NCBI RefSeq assembly: GCF_008807375.1
Contig: NZ_CP043311.1
Span: 662,001 to 726,000 of the forward strand
Source: Pseudomonas lalkuanensis
Lineage (GTDB): Bacteria > Pseudomonadota > Gammaproteobacteria > Pseudomonadales > Pseudomonadaceae
Direction: 5' to 3'
Length of the DNA stretch: 64,000 nucleotides
How positions within the stretch are numbered: the stretch's first letter is position 1; each line of letters begins with the position of its first letter. Positions 8,913 through 17,226 of this stretch are shown here, one piece after another. Below the pieces are notes generated by a model. The model had not been told where the DNA came from, did no database searches, and was given only the letters and a program-made list of their open reading frames with translations. Position numbers and translations under genes: made by a program.

Positions 8913-9834
8913 TTCCCCCATCCTCATCACCGGCGGCGCCGGTTTCATCGGTTCGCACCTGGCTGATGCGTTGCTCGCCAGGGGCCACGCCGTGCGTGTG
9001 CTGGACAACCTCTCAACCGGCAAGCGCTCCAACCTGGCGCTGACCAACCCGCGCCTGGAGCTGATCGAGGGCGATGTGGCCGACGCTGCCCTGGTGGCAC
9101 GCGCCATGTCCGGCTGCAAGGCAGTGGCGCACCTGGCCGCAGTGGCTTCGGTACAGGCGTCGGTGGACGATCCGGTGGCGACTCACCAGAGCAATTTCAT
9201 TGGCACCCTGAACGTCTGCGAAGCGATGCGCGAGCACGGCGTGAAACGGGTGATCTTCGCCTCCAGCGCTGCGGTCTACGGCCAGAACGGCGAAGGCATG
9301 GCCATCGACGAAGACACACCCAAGGCGCCGCTGACCCCCTACGCAGCGGACAAGTTGGCGAGCGAGCACTACCTGGATTTCTATCGCCGGCAGCACGGTC
9401 TGGAGCCGGCGGTGTTCCGCTTCTTCAACATCTTCGGTCCACGCCAGGATCCGTCTTCACCTTATTCCGGCGTGATCAGCATCTTCACAGAACGCGCCCA
9501 GGCCGGGCTGCCGATCACCGTATTCGGCGATGGTGAGCAGACCCGGGATTTCGTCTACGTCGGCGATCTGGTGCAGGTGCTGGTGCAGGCGCTGGAAGCG
9601 GATTGGCTGGAAGCCGGACCGGTGAACGTGGGCCTCAACCGCGCCACCAGCCTCAAGCAGTTGCTCACCGCCATCGGTGAGGTGCTGGGCGAAATGCCAA
9701 CGGTGAACTACGCGGAAGCCCGCGCCGGGGACATCCGCCATTCACGGGCCAACAATGCCCGCCTGCTGCTGCGCTACGAGTTTCCCGTTGCCACACCACT
9801 GCGCGAGGGTGTGGCGCGTCTCATGGGGCGTTGA
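8905..9834 (+). CDS. NAD-dependent epimerase/dehydratase
   Basis: 309-residue extended SDR. It has GGAGFIGSHL (residues 10-19) for NAD binding, the active-site serine region FASSAAVYG, and YAADKLASEHY giving the YxxxK catalytic pair. RFFNIFGPRQDPSSPYSGVI is typical of UDP-glucose/GlcNAc 4-epimerase relatives. The exact substrate cannot be read from the sequence. The ATG at 8905 is used because it begins just before the Rossmann motif. Confidence 0.85.
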   Translation: MVDSPILITGGAGFIGSHLADALLARGHAVRVLDNLSTGKRSNLALTNPRLELIEGDVADAALVARAMSGCKAVAHLAAVASVQASVDDPVATHQSNFIGTLNVCEAMREHGVKRVIFASSAAVYGQNGEGMAIDEDTPKAPLTPYAADKLASEHYLDFYRRQHGLEPAVFRFFNIFGPRQDPSSPYSGVISIFTERAQAGLPITVFGDGEQTRDFVYVGDLVQVLVQALEADWLEAGPVNVGLNRATSLKQLLTAIGEVLGEMPTVNYAEARAGDIRHSRANNARLLLRYEFPVATPLREGVARLMGR

Positions 9835-9966
9835 GCACCCGATTGCGGGTTGGTCTGACCCTGTAGGCTGTGCTGTGCGCACCTGAGCGAGGATCGGTGC
9901 GCGCGGCGCACCCTGGCGTCGGTCCCGATAATGGAATCGGCCTCCGTTACCTCATAAATCTCCAGG

Positions 9967-9998
9967 CACAAAAAAAGGCGCCCGAAGGCGCCTTTTGG
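9967..9998 (-). terminator. rho-independent terminator of oprG
   Basis: The stem AAAAGGCGCC/GGCGCCTTTT with a short CGAA loop, followed on the minus strand by a T-run, lies 30 bp after the oprG stop. The A/T flanks on both sides mean it may also stop rightward transcripts from the epimerase pair. Confidence 0.85.
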
Positions 9999-10027
9999 CG
10001 GGGTGTTCCTCTCGAAGAATAGCCCGC

Positions 10028-10702
10028 TCAGAACTTGTAGCCGAGGCCGACCATGTATACCCAGGGGTCCACGTCAACATCGACCTTTACCTTGCCCACG
10101 CCTGCCAGGTCGGTGGTGGCTTTGGTGTCGATGTCGATGTACCAGACAGCGGCGTTGAGCAGGATCTTGTCAGTCAGCATGTAGTCCATGCCGACCTGAG
10201 CGGCCAGGCCCCAGGAATCGTCCAGGTCCAGATTGCTGAAACCTTGGGATTTGCGCGAGCTCGTCAGGTCCTCGTCGAAGAACAGGGTGTAGTTCAGGCC
10301 TGCGCCGACGTAGGGTTGGAACGCGGAGTTCGGGTCCATCGGGTAGTACTGGAGGCTCAGGGTCGGCGGCAGGTGCTTGATGTCGGCCAGTTTGCCGTCA
10401 AGGGCGCCGCCGAGGCCTTTCACGCCCACTTCGTGCTGGAACGGGGTGGCTGCCAGCAGTTCGATACCGACATGGTCGGTCAGCATATAGGTGCCGGTCA
10501 GGCCGAGCTGGGTGTCGCTGTCCAGGGTGGCTTTGGTGCCACCGACCTTGGTGCCGGCAATGGACAGGTTGGAGCTGTCTTCGTTCGGGGCAACGGTGGC
10601 TGCGCCTGCGCGGACGATCACGTCGCCGGCCTTGTGGGCCTGGGCCAGGGGGGAGGCAACGGCAAGTGCGAGCAGGGAGGCAGCGAGAAGTGGCTTGCGC
10701 AT
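10028..10702 (-). CDS. oprG: outer-membrane protein OprG (OmpW family)
   Basis: 224-residue eight-stranded beta-barrel. It has a signal peptide (MRKPLLAASLLALAVASPLAQA) and the OmpW hallmarks GDVIVRAGAATVAPN, LTGTYMLTDHVGIELLAATPF, LSLQYYPMDP and a C-terminal aromatic (LGYKF). The family forms narrow channels for small hydrophobic molecules or amino acids. The ATG at 10702 has a good GGAG six bases upstream; an in-frame TTG four codons earlier is less likely. Monocistronic with its own terminator. Confidence 0.93.
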   Translation of the reverse strand: MRKPLLAASLLALAVASPLAQAHKAGDVIVRAGAATVAPNEDSSNLSIAGTKVGGTKATLDSDTQLGLTGTYMLTDHVGIELLAATPFQHEVGVKGLGGALDGKLADIKHLPPTLSLQYYPMDPNSAFQPYVGAGLNYTLFFDEDLTSSRKSQGFSNLDLDDSWGLAAQVGMDYMLTDKILLNAAVWYIDIDTKATTDLAGVGKVKVDVDVDPWVYMVGLGYKF

Positions 10703-10772
10703 GGAAGGCTCCAATGAGTTCTAAAAGTGTTGGACTGGAGCCAGTTTCGGTAATTAGGAAGCTTAGTATCTT

Positions 10773-10786
10773 GATCCAGAGCAATG
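10773..10786 (-). promoter_or_regulatory. ANR/FNR-like half-conserved site upstream of oprG
   Basis: TTGATCCAGAGCAA (minus strand TTGCTCTGGATCAA) differs at one base from the ANR/FNR consensus TTGAT-N4-ATCAA. It lies 71-84 bases upstream of the oprG ATG. OprG of P. aeruginosa is known to be oxygen-responsive through ANR. No convincing -10 sits at the class II distance, so this is tentative. Confidence 0.35.
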
Positions 10787-10803
10787 TCGCGGGTGGTCGA
10801 CAG

Positions 10804-10830
10804 CAAAAGGCCCGGCAAGACCGGGCCTTT
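10804..10830 (-). terminator. terminator of the zinc-type ABC operon
   Basis: Stem AAAGGCCCGG/CCGGGCCTTT with a short loop, ending in A/T-rich flanks, 28 bp past the stop of the DUF3299 gene. It closes the four-gene operon that runs leftward from 13960. Confidence 0.75.
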
Positions 10831-10857
10831 GTGCATCCAGGTTGCGCGCGTCCTGGG

Positions 10858-11376
10858 TCAACTGCCGGTGGACTCGTAGGGATAGATCTTGCTCGCTTCC
10901 ATCTGGTAGCCCGCTTCCGCCAGTTCGCTGCTGCTGGATTTCACCTGCAGCGGACCTTCGATCCAGAAGGGCTGGTAGAGGGCGTCCATCAGCACGCCGA
11001 GCTCGCTCTTCACGTGGACGATCTGGTTCGACGGCGGCGGCGGGACGTGAATGCAGGCACCGAAGTAGGGCACCAGGAGGAACTCGGTAACGCGGCCTTC
11101 CTCGGTCACATCCAGCGGCACGATGTAGCCCGGCAGCTTCACTTCCTGGCCATCCAGCGCCTTGACCACCGGCGCCGCAGGCGATTGCTGGCTGGCGGCC
11201 GGGCCGGCCTCGGCGTTGAGGGCGTCGGACAGCTGCGAAAGGTCATGGATGGGGGCGGGCGGCGCGGGTGGCGGCGCGCCTTCCGGGATCATCTCCGCCC
11301 AGGTGAGCTCACGTGCCTCGCCGGCCCAGAGCGGGGAAGAAAGGGTAAGCAACAGGGCCAGCAGGATGCGTGTCAT
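10858..11376 (-). CDS. periplasmic DUF3299 protein of the zinc-type ABC operon
   Basis: 172 residues with a signal peptide (MTRILLALLLTLSSPLWA). The mature part matches DUF3299: ELTWAEMIPEG, then VKALDGQEVKLPGYIVPLDV, FLLVPYFGACIHVPPPPSNQ and a GPLQVKSSSSELAEAGY tail. Its molecular role is unknown. As the last gene of an operon with an ABC ATPase, a permease and a His-rich periplasmic protein, it probably serves metal homeostasis. The ATG at 11376 is preferred over an upstream start that would bury the signal peptide. Confidence 0.8.
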   Translation of the reverse strand: MTRILLALLLTLSSPLWAGEARELTWAEMIPEGAPPPAPPAPIHDLSQLSDALNAEAGPAASQQSPAAPVVKALDGQEVKLPGYIVPLDVTEEGRVTEFLLVPYFGACIHVPPPPSNQIVHVKSELGVLMDALYQPFWIEGPLQVKSSSSELAEAGYQMEASKIYPYESTGS

Positions 11377-11383
11377 GGGAGTC

Positions 11384-12646
11384 TCACAGGCGAATGGAAA
11401 GACCGTCGGCCAGCGACTGCCGGTAGGCACGCCAGGCTGGCACCACGCCCATCAGCAGGGCGGCGGCCAGAATAGCGCCGAGCAGCGTCCACTCATAGGG
11501 GCTGGGCAGGGCCAGCGGCAGGTAGAGCCCGTAGTTCGCCTGCACATAGCCCTGGCTGAGCCCGATGCCGAGGTATAGCAATCCCACGCCCAGCACCGTC
11601 CCCGCCAAGGCCAGGGCGAAGGCTTCCAGCACCAGCAGGCTGCCGACGTGCCAGGGCCGGGCGCCCACGGAACGGAGGATGGCCATTTCCCGGCGACGCT
11701 CGTTGAGGCTGGTGAGGATGGCGGTGAGCATGCCGATCAGGCCGGTCAGTACCACGAACAGCGAGACCACGAAGAGCGCCTTCTCCGCCGTTCCCATCAG
11801 GCTCCAGAGCTCCTGCAGCGCCACGCCAGGCAGGATCGCCAGCAGCGGCTCGCCACGGTATTCGTTGATCTGCCGTTGCAGCGCGAAGGTGGCGATCTTG
11901 CTGTTGAGGCCGAGCATGAAGGCGGTGATGGCCCTGGGCTGCAGGTCCATGGCGCGGGCCTGGTCGGCGCTGACCTTGCCGGCGCCGCGCGCGGGCACGC
12001 CGTTCTGCCAGTCGACGTGCAGTGCCTCCATGCCTGCCAGGGAAATGTGCAGGGTGCGATCCACCGGCGTGCCGGTGCGCGCGAGGATGCCGACCACCGT
12101 GAACGGTTTGTCGTCGTGCCGTACCAGGCTGACGCTGCTGACGCCGTGGGCCAGCACCAGCTTGTCCCCCAGCTTGTAGTGCAGGGCCTTGGCCACTTCG
12201 GCACCGAGCACCACCTCGAACATGTCGGCGAAAGGCTTGCCCTCGGCCAGTCGCAGCGGCTGGCCGCGGCCAAAACGGTAGTGATCGAAATAGGCCGCGC
12301 TGGTGCCCATGACGCGGTAGCCGCGATGGGAGTCGCCAAGGGAAATGGGGATGGCCCACTTCACCCGCTTGTCCTTGCTGATGGTTTCGAAGCTGTCCCA
12401 GCGGATGTTGTTGGTGGCGTTACCGATGCGGAACACCGAATAGAGCAGCAGGTTCACCGAGCCGGAGCGGGCGCCGACGATCAGGTCGGTGCCGCTGATG
12501 GTGCTGGCGAAGCTGGCACGGGCTTCGGTACGCACGCGCTCGACTGCCAGCAGCAGGCAGACCGACAGGGCAATGGCGAACACCGTCAGCAGGGCGGTGA
12601 AACGGCGGTTGGCGAGGCTGGCCAGGGCCAGGCGCAGCAGATACAT
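11384..12646 (-). CDS. ABC transporter permease, FtsX/MacB type
   Basis: 420-residue permease with one N-terminal membrane helix (about 18-38), a large periplasmic domain, and three C-terminal helices (about 288-312, 340-365 and 385-405), the MacB/LolC/FtsX layout. This architecture usually moves substrates within the periplasm or works mechanically rather than importing through a pore. It ends 7 bp before the DUF3299 gene and follows the ATPase by 1 bp. Confidence 0.88.
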   Translation of the reverse strand: MYLLRLALASLANRRFTALLTVFAIALSVCLLLAVERVRTEARASFASTISGTDLIVGARSGSVNLLLYSVFRIGNATNNIRWDSFETISKDKRVKWAIPISLGDSHRGYRVMGTSAAYFDHYRFGRGQPLRLAEGKPFADMFEVVLGAEVAKALHYKLGDKLVLAHGVSSVSLVRHDDKPFTVVGILARTGTPVDRTLHISLAGMEALHVDWQNGVPARGAGKVSADQARAMDLQPRAITAFMLGLNSKIATFALQRQINEYRGEPLLAILPGVALQELWSLMGTAEKALFVVSLFVVLTGLIGMLTAILTSLNERRREMAILRSVGARPWHVGSLLVLEAFALALAGTVLGVGLLYLGIGLSQGYVQANYGLYLPLALPSPYEWTLLGAILAAALLMGVVPAWRAYRQSLADGLSIRL

Positions 12647-12647
12647 C

Positions 12648-13355
12648 TCAATCCTCCTCGATGCGTGCGGCGCGGTTCAGTTCCGCCAGTGACAGGCTGC
12701 GGTCGAACAACGGCGCCAGGCTCTGGTCGTGGCTGACGAACAGCAGGCTGGAACCGGCTTCACGGCATTCGGCGAACAGCAGTTGCAGGAACGCTTCGCG
12801 GGCGTCTGCATCCAGCGCCGAGGTCGGTTCGTCGGCGATCACCAGTTCCGGCTGGCCGATCAGCGCGCGGGCAGCGGCTACCCGTTGTTGCTGGCCGATG
12901 GACAGGGAATCCGCGCGGCGTTGCAGCAGTTCCTCCCTCAGGCCCAGGTGGCGCAGCAGGGTGGCGGCGGCCGCATCGGCGCTGCCGTGGCGCTGGCGCG
13001 CGCGTTCGGCACGCAGGCGCGAGAAGCGGCACGGCAGCTCGACGTTCTCCCGCACCGAGAGGAATGGCAGCAGGTTGAATTGCTGGAAGATGTAGCCGGT
13101 GTGGTCCACACGGAAATGGTCACGGGCGCTGGCCGAGAGCTTGGCCAGGTCCTGGCCGAGCAGGTGGATGCTGCCTCGGCCGGGTTTCTGGACGCCGCCG
13201 AGAAGACCCAGCAGGGTTGTCTTGCCACTGCCGCTGGGGCCTTTGAGGAAGAGACTTTCGCCGCGTTGCAGGCGGAACTCGGGAATATCCAGCAGTTCCG
13301 CGTGACCGGGCCAGGCAAAGCCCAGCCCCTGGAGTTCGATCAGTGTCTGGCTCAT
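12648..13355 (-). CDS. ABC transporter ATP-binding protein
   Basis: 235 residues with Walker A GPSGSGKTT (about 39-47), a Q-loop in YIFQQFNLLPFLSV, signature LSIGQQQRVAAARAL and Walker B LVIADEPTSALD, followed by the switch His (FVSHD). It is of the LolD/MacB ATPase type matching the adjacent permease. The signature has SIGQQ where SGGQQ is usual, a mild deviation. Confidence 0.9.
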   Translation of the reverse strand: MSQTLIELQGLGFAWPGHAELLDIPEFRLQRGESLFLKGPSGSGKTTLLGLLGGVQKPGRGSIHLLGQDLAKLSASARDHFRVDHTGYIFQQFNLLPFLSVRENVELPCRFSRLRAERARQRHGSADAAAATLLRHLGLREELLQRRADSLSIGQQQRVAAARALIGQPELVIADEPTSALDADAREAFLQLLFAECREAGSSLLFVSHDQSLAPLFDRSLSLAELNRAARIEED

Positions 13356-13393
13356 GGGAAAACGACCGGGTTGCCCCGGCCGGTTCTAGGGAA

Positions 13394-13960
13394 TTAGAAG
13401 CTCAGGGTGGCGTTGGACTGACTCAATTCCGCGCCTTGCTGCCCGTTCGGGCCGATCAGTTGTACCTGAATTTTCAGCGTGGCAGGGAAGCGCTTGAACA
13501 GCCCGGCGAGATCCAGGGACTTCAGCGCATCGGGGGTGGCGCACTCGAACCGGTAATGGGCGTGGACTTCACTGTGCTTGTGGTCATGGCCCTTGGCATG
13601 TTCGTCATGGTGCTCGTCAGCGCCGAACAGTGGACTTTCCAGTTCCTGGGACGCGACTTTGCAGCTGGCCGCCTGGGGAAGGCCGAAGAGCACCAGGGGA
13701 CTTTCCAGCTCGTTACGGACGGCCGCGACCTTGGCTTTGTCGGCATTGCTGCTGGCGGCATGCTCGAAGCCCACCAGGTTCATCGCCGGGCTTTCCAGTT
13801 CCAGCTCAAGGGTATTGCCGTCCAGCGCAGCGTTAAGGCGCGCTACGCCGTGCTCGTGGGCGCCAAGGCTGTCGTGCTCGTGATCATGATCGTGCTCATT
13901 GGCCTGGACAGCGGCCAGGGGCAGCAAAGCGAAGGGCAGGGCAAGCAGCAGGCGGCGCAT
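13394..13960 (-). CDS. zrgA: ZrgA-like histidine-rich periplasmic zinc-uptake protein (DUF2796)
   Basis: 188 residues: signal peptide (about 1-20, ending AVQA), then a His/Asp-rich N-terminus (NEHDHDHEHDSLGAHEHG) and a second cluster (DEHHDEHAKGHDHKHSEVHAH) around residues 113-135. Both are expected to bind zinc. The family (ZrgA, formerly DUF2796) is linked to zinc acquisition in Vibrio and Pseudomonas. It heads the four-gene operon directly behind a Zur-like palindrome, which fits expression under zinc starvation. Confidence 0.88.
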   Translation of the reverse strand: MRRLLLALPFALLPLAAVQANEHDHDHEHDSLGAHEHGVARLNAALDGNTLELELESPAMNLVGFEHAASSNADKAKVAAVRNELESPLVLFGLPQAASCKVASQELESPLFGADEHHDEHAKGHDHKHSEVHAHYRFECATPDALKSLDLAGLFKRFPATLKIQVQLIGPNGQQGAELSQSNATLSF

Positions 13961-13989
13961 GGAGGTCTCCGGAGGGGGTGAAAATACGT

Positions 13990-14004
13990 TGTTACGTTAT
14001 AACA
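13990..14004 (-). promoter_or_regulatory. Zur-box-like palindrome
   Basis: TGTTACGTTATAACA is a near-perfect palindrome with TGTTA/TAACA arms and resembles the Zur operator core of gammaproteobacteria. It sits 30 bases upstream of the ZrgA-like start and 62 upstream of the divergent small gene at 14066, so it could repress both. In the low-AT local context such a palindrome is unlikely to be chance. Confidence 0.7.
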
Positions 14005-14065
14005 AATGTAGGCAGCCCGCCAGCGCCATGGGAGCATTGCGCATTCGTTTCCGGAGGAGTTGGAC

Positions 14066-14413
14066 ATGCTGCGCATACGCGGACAGATCGGCGACTGGCC
14101 GGTGGACCTGACGGTCGAAATGGACGCCGAGGACTGGGACCAGCTGGCCAGTCGCCTGTCGCCGGAGATGCTGGACAAGGCCCCGGCCGCGGCGAAAGCC
14201 CCAAGCGCCCCGCGCACCGATGCACTCTGGGAAACCGCCCAGCAGCTCCTGCGCGAAGCCGGACAGATGGAAGGCCCCCGATTGCTGGCTGAGCTGGAAG
14301 CCCTGACCGGTGGCGTGGCGATGGGCAAGCGCCTGCTGGTGCGTCTGCGCCACAGCGAGCAGGTGCATGTCGAGGTGCGGGAAGACGCGCCTCTCTATAT
14401 CTGGCGGGGATGA
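14066..14413 (+). CDS. conserved hypothetical protein
   Basis: 115 residues, soluble and acidic, with no signal peptide. It opens with a small beta-rich segment (MLRIRGQIGDWPVDLTVEMD), has an Ala/Pro linker around residue 45, a helical middle, and ends RLRHSEQVHVEVREDAPLYIWRG. GGAGGAG lies 6 bases before the ATG. Pseudomonads carry an equivalent gene at this locus, but I recognise no domain. It is divergent from the zinc operon across the Zur-like site. Confidence 0.7.
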   Translation: MLRIRGQIGDWPVDLTVEMDAEDWDQLASRLSPEMLDKAPAAAKAPSAPRTDALWETAQQLLREAGQMEGPRLLAELEALTGGVAMGKRLLVRLRHSEQVHVEVREDAPLYIWRG

Positions 14414-14417
14414 GGGG

Positions 14418-14459
14418 CTGTGGGAACGATCTCAATCGCGAATGAATTCGCTCCCACAG
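14418..14459. repeat. dispersed inverted repeat, GTGGGARCGAATTC family
   Basis: Imperfect 42-bp palindrome with outer arms CTGTGGGA/TCCCACAG and central ATCGCGAAT. Arms and centre match the copies at 26595-26634 and 46200-46237. It lies between the convergent genes ending at 14413 and 14471 and could act as a bidirectional transcript end. Confidence 0.75.
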
Positions 14460-14470
14460 GATAGAGCGGG

Positions 14471-15340
14471 TCAGTAGATGGCGTTGTACAGCTTGCGGCG
14501 GTAGGTGGTGACCAGCGGGTGGTCGTTGCCCAGCAGGTCGAACACCTGCAGCAGGGTCTTGTGGGGCAGGCCGCCGTCGTAGCCACGGTTGCGCACGAAG
14601 AGCTTGAGCAGGCTGTCCAGCGCCGGCTCGTACTGCTGACGGGAGAGTTGCTGGATCGCCAGCTGGTAGACCGCTTCGTCGTCACCGGCATCCTGTGCCA
14701 GGCGCGATTTCAGGTCGGCGACTTCCGGCAGGTCGGCAGCCTGGCGCAGGAAGGTCAGCTGCGCGCGGGCACCCGCGATCGCCTGCTTGTGTTCGTCGCT
14801 CTTCACCGCATTGAGCACGGTTTCCGCTTCGCCCAGTTCACCGCGTTCGGCCAGGCAACGGGCATAGAGGATCAGCCCGGCAGCGTTGGTGTTGTCTTCG
14901 GTCAGCAGTTGCTTGAGCAGGTTTTCGGCTTCGCTGATGCGGCCTTCGCTGAAGGCGGCCTGGGCGGCGTCCAGCAAGTTGCCCTGGGGCGTGGCCGGCA
15001 TCTGCACATGGGGTTCGAGCATCGCGCGGATGGCCGATTCCGGCTGCGCACCGGCGAAGCCGTCCACCGGCTGGCCGTCCTTGAACAGCACCACGGTGGG
15101 CAGGCTGCGGATGCCGAAGCGCATCACGATGTCCTGCTCGATGTCGCAGTTGACCTTGGCCAGCAGCAGTTCGCCCTGGTAGGACTCGGCAATCTGCGCC
15201 AACAGCGGCATCAGCGCCTTGCAGGGGGCGCACCAGTCGGCCCAGAAATCCACCAGCACAGGCTTGTGGAAGGAATTCTGGATCACCGCCTGGTCGAAGT
15301 CGGCGCCGGTGGTATCGAAGATGTAGGAAATGTCGCTCAT
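14471..15340 (-). CDS. thioredoxin-domain co-chaperone CnoX/YbbN
   Basis: 289 residues. The N-terminal thioredoxin fold has active site WCAPC (C37, C40), followed by the cis-Pro segment RSLPTVVLFKDG. A C-terminal tetratricopeptide-like helical half (about 120-289) is rich in Ala/Leu/Glu. This two-part layout is that of YbbN/CnoX, which holds and transfers stressed proteins to chaperones. The CAPC site suggests redox activity, unlike E. coli YbbN. The ATG at 15340 is chosen by family alignment. Confidence 0.88.
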   Translation of the reverse strand: MSDISYIFDTTGADFDQAVIQNSFHKPVLVDFWADWCAPCKALMPLLAQIAESYQGELLLAKVNCDIEQDIVMRFGIRSLPTVVLFKDGQPVDGFAGAQPESAIRAMLEPHVQMPATPQGNLLDAAQAAFSEGRISEAENLLKQLLTEDNTNAAGLILYARCLAERGELGEAETVLNAVKSDEHKQAIAGARAQLTFLRQAADLPEVADLKSRLAQDAGDDEAVYQLAIQQLSRQQYEPALDSLLKLFVRNRGYDGGLPHKTLLQVFDLLGNDHPLVTTYRRKLYNAIY

Positions 15341-15448
15341 CTGGGCTCTCGGAAGCACGAAAGAATGGGCGAATCATACGGCTGCCGGCCGGTGATGAAT
15401 ATGCCTGCACGAGCCCGGAACTTGCAGATGGCACGGCCTTCTTCATCT

Positions 15449-15543
15449 GTAGGGACGAATTCATTCGCCAAGGGTTGCGCAGCAGCCCCTGAAATCCCAA
15501 GGGGCAGACCTTCGGCCTGCTTGGCGAAAGAATTCGCCCCCAC
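15449..15543. repeat. composite inverted repeat
   Basis: Outer arms GTAGGGACGAATTC and GAATTCGCCCCCAC with inner arms TTCGCCAAG/CTTGGCGAA (15473-15481 and 15520-15528 approximately) enclose nested stems (CCCCTTGGG-like and AGGCCGAAGG). It shares arms with the other dispersed repeats but is about twice their length, as though two half elements flank an insertion. Confidence 0.6.
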
Positions 15544-15573
15544 GATGCCTTGCCCCACCAGCGAAGCAGGGCT

Positions 15574-16227
15574 TCAGCGAATCGCGTGATACAGGCTCAC
15601 ATTGCGGAATTCCGCTGGCTCGGCAAGATCCGGCCAGGTGCAGGCATCCAGCACGGCGAGGCGGGTATAGAGCGGGTGCTGGAAGTCGCGGACCCGCGAG
15701 TCGGCCACCAGGGCCTGGCGGCCGCGGGTGAGGAAGTGGTCGAGCAGCGGCAGGTTGGCGCGGTCGTAAAGCACGTCAGCGACGATGATCAGGTCGAAGC
15801 GATCCTCTTCCTGGAAGAAATCCGCCGAGTAGCTCAGCGCCACGCCGTTCAGCTCGGCGTTGGCGCGGCAGGCTTCCAGGGCCAGCGGGTCGAGGTCGCA
15901 GGCCACCACTTCAGCCGCACCGGCCTTGGCCGCGGCGATGGCGGCGACACCCGATCCGGCACCGAAGTCCAGCACGCGCTTGCCGGCGACCCATTCGGGT
16001 TTCTCGGCCAGCCAGCGTGCCAGGGCCAGGCCGCTTGCCCAGCAGAAGCACCAGTAGGGCGGCTCTTCGAGTATGCGTCGGGTCTCTTCCGGGCTGAACG
16101 CACGGTCCATGTTGTCGGCGTCGATCAGCCAGAGCCTGAGGTCGGTGCCGGGCAGGGCTTCCGCGCTGAGGCTGGCGTCGCCGAGCAACTGGCTCAGTGC
16201 CTGTTGCAGTACTTTCGGGGCGGTCAT
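15574..16227 (-). CDS. SAM-dependent methyltransferase (ETFB-lysine/PrmA-like)
   Basis: 217-residue class I methyltransferase: motif I VLDFGAGSGVAAIAAAKAGA, acidic loop ACDLDPLALEACRANAELNG and motif IV DLIIVADVLYD. The N-terminal EEPPYWCFCWASGLALARWL segment is typical of the nicotinamide/ETFB lysine methyltransferase group, which modify protein lysines. The substrate is not determinable. It overlaps the upstream lipoprotein gene by 4 bp (ATGA). Confidence 0.82.
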   Translation of the reverse strand: MTAPKVLQQALSQLLGDASLSAEALPGTDLRLWLIDADNMDRAFSPEETRRILEEPPYWCFCWASGLALARWLAEKPEWVAGKRVLDFGAGSGVAAIAAAKAGAAEVVACDLDPLALEACRANAELNGVALSYSADFFQEEDRFDLIIVADVLYDRANLPLLDHFLTRGRQALVADSRVRDFQHPLYTRLAVLDACTWPDLAEPAEFRNVSLYHAIR

Positions 16228-16649
16228 GGCGCGGGCACCATCTGGAGTGGGCCGAGGGTCTGGCTTTCCGGCTGCAGGATGAGACGTGGTTGCAGTTTGA
16301 GGATCAGGCGTCCGGAGTGGCTGGCGCGACCACGCAGTTCCACGCGCTCGCCACGGGGGAAGGATTTCGGGTTGAACAGCAGGCGGAAGGGCAGCGGGCC
16401 GCCATTGCCGTTCAGTACGAGGCTGCCCAGCAGGCGTTGCGGGCGGTCGCGGGAATCGATCGACATCAGCGCCAGCTCGACTTCACTGCCGGACGGTGGC
16501 GTCTGCAATACGCCGGTAAGCTCGCGCATATGGGCCGGCGTCGCTTCCACCCTGGGTTTCTGCGTCGGCGCGGGCAGTTGCGGGGCAGGCTCTTCGCTGG
16601 CACAGGCCGCGAGCAGGGCGGCCAGGAGCAGGGGGAGGAGTGGGCGCAT
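16224..16649 (-). CDS. YbaY-like lipoprotein
   Basis: 141 residues with a lipoprotein signal (MRPLLPLLLAALLAAC; lipobox LAAC, Cys16), a Pro-rich linker and a beta-sandwich domain (TGVLQTPPSGSEVELALMSIDSRD...). It resembles the YbaY/YscW family of small outer-membrane lipoproteins. Co-translated with the downstream methyltransferase; divergent from nrdR across 112 bp. Confidence 0.78.
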   Translation of the reverse strand: MRPLLPLLLAALLAACASEEPAPQLPAPTQKPRVEATPAHMRELTGVLQTPPSGSEVELALMSIDSRDRPQRLLGSLVLNGNGGPLPFRLLFNPKSFPRGERVELRGRASHSGRLILKLQPRLILQPESQTLGPLQMVPAP

Positions 16650-16761
16650 CTGGGCTTCCTGATACTGGTGCGCGGGCCTTATAGCGCAAAGCTGCCGGCT
16701 TGTCTTGCCCGGGGGATGCGCTACCATGGACCACCTTTTCCGCCGATGCCCCTTCGAACCC

Positions 16762-17226
16762 ATGCACTGTCCCTTCTGCGGCGCCCACGACACCAAGGTC
16801 ATTGATTCGCGGCTGGTAGCCGAGGGCGACCAGGTGCGCCGTCGCCGCGAGTGCCTGGCCTGCGAAGAACGCTTCACCACCTTCGAGACCGCCGAACTGG
16901 TGATGCCCCGGCTGATCAAGCAGGACGGCAGCCGCCAGCCCTTCGACGAAGAGAAGCTGCGCGCCGGCATGCAACGTGCGCTGGAGAAGCGCCCGGTGAG
17001 CGTCGAGCGCCTGGAAGCGGCCATCGCCCATATCAAGCACAAGCTGCGCGCCACCGGCGAGCGCGAAGTGAAGTCGCGGGTGCTGGGTGAGCTGGTGATG
17101 GCCGAGCTGCAGAAGCTCGACGAAGTTGCCTATATCCGTTTCGCGTCGGTCTACCGGCGCTTCCAGGACCTCAACGAGTTCCGCGAGGAAATCGAGCGCC
17201 TGGCTCGAGAGCCGTCGAAAGACTGA
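16762..17226 (+). CDS. nrdR: transcriptional repressor NrdR
   Basis: 154 residues. The N-terminal zinc ribbon has C3, C6, C31 and C34 and the basic patch [10 protein letters not shown]. The following ATP-cone domain (about 46-136) starts [21 protein letters not shown]. NrdR senses (d)ATP and represses ribonucleotide reductase genes. It lies directly before ribD with a 1-nt stop/start overlap (TGATG). Confidence 0.96.
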   Translation: MHCPFCGAHDTKVIDSRLVAEGDQVRRRRECLACEERFTTFETAELVMPRLIKQDGSRQPFDEEKLRAGMQRALEKRPVSVERLEAAIAHIKHKLRATGEREVKSRVLGELVMAELQKLDEVAYIRFASVYRRFQDLNEFREEIERLAREPSKD

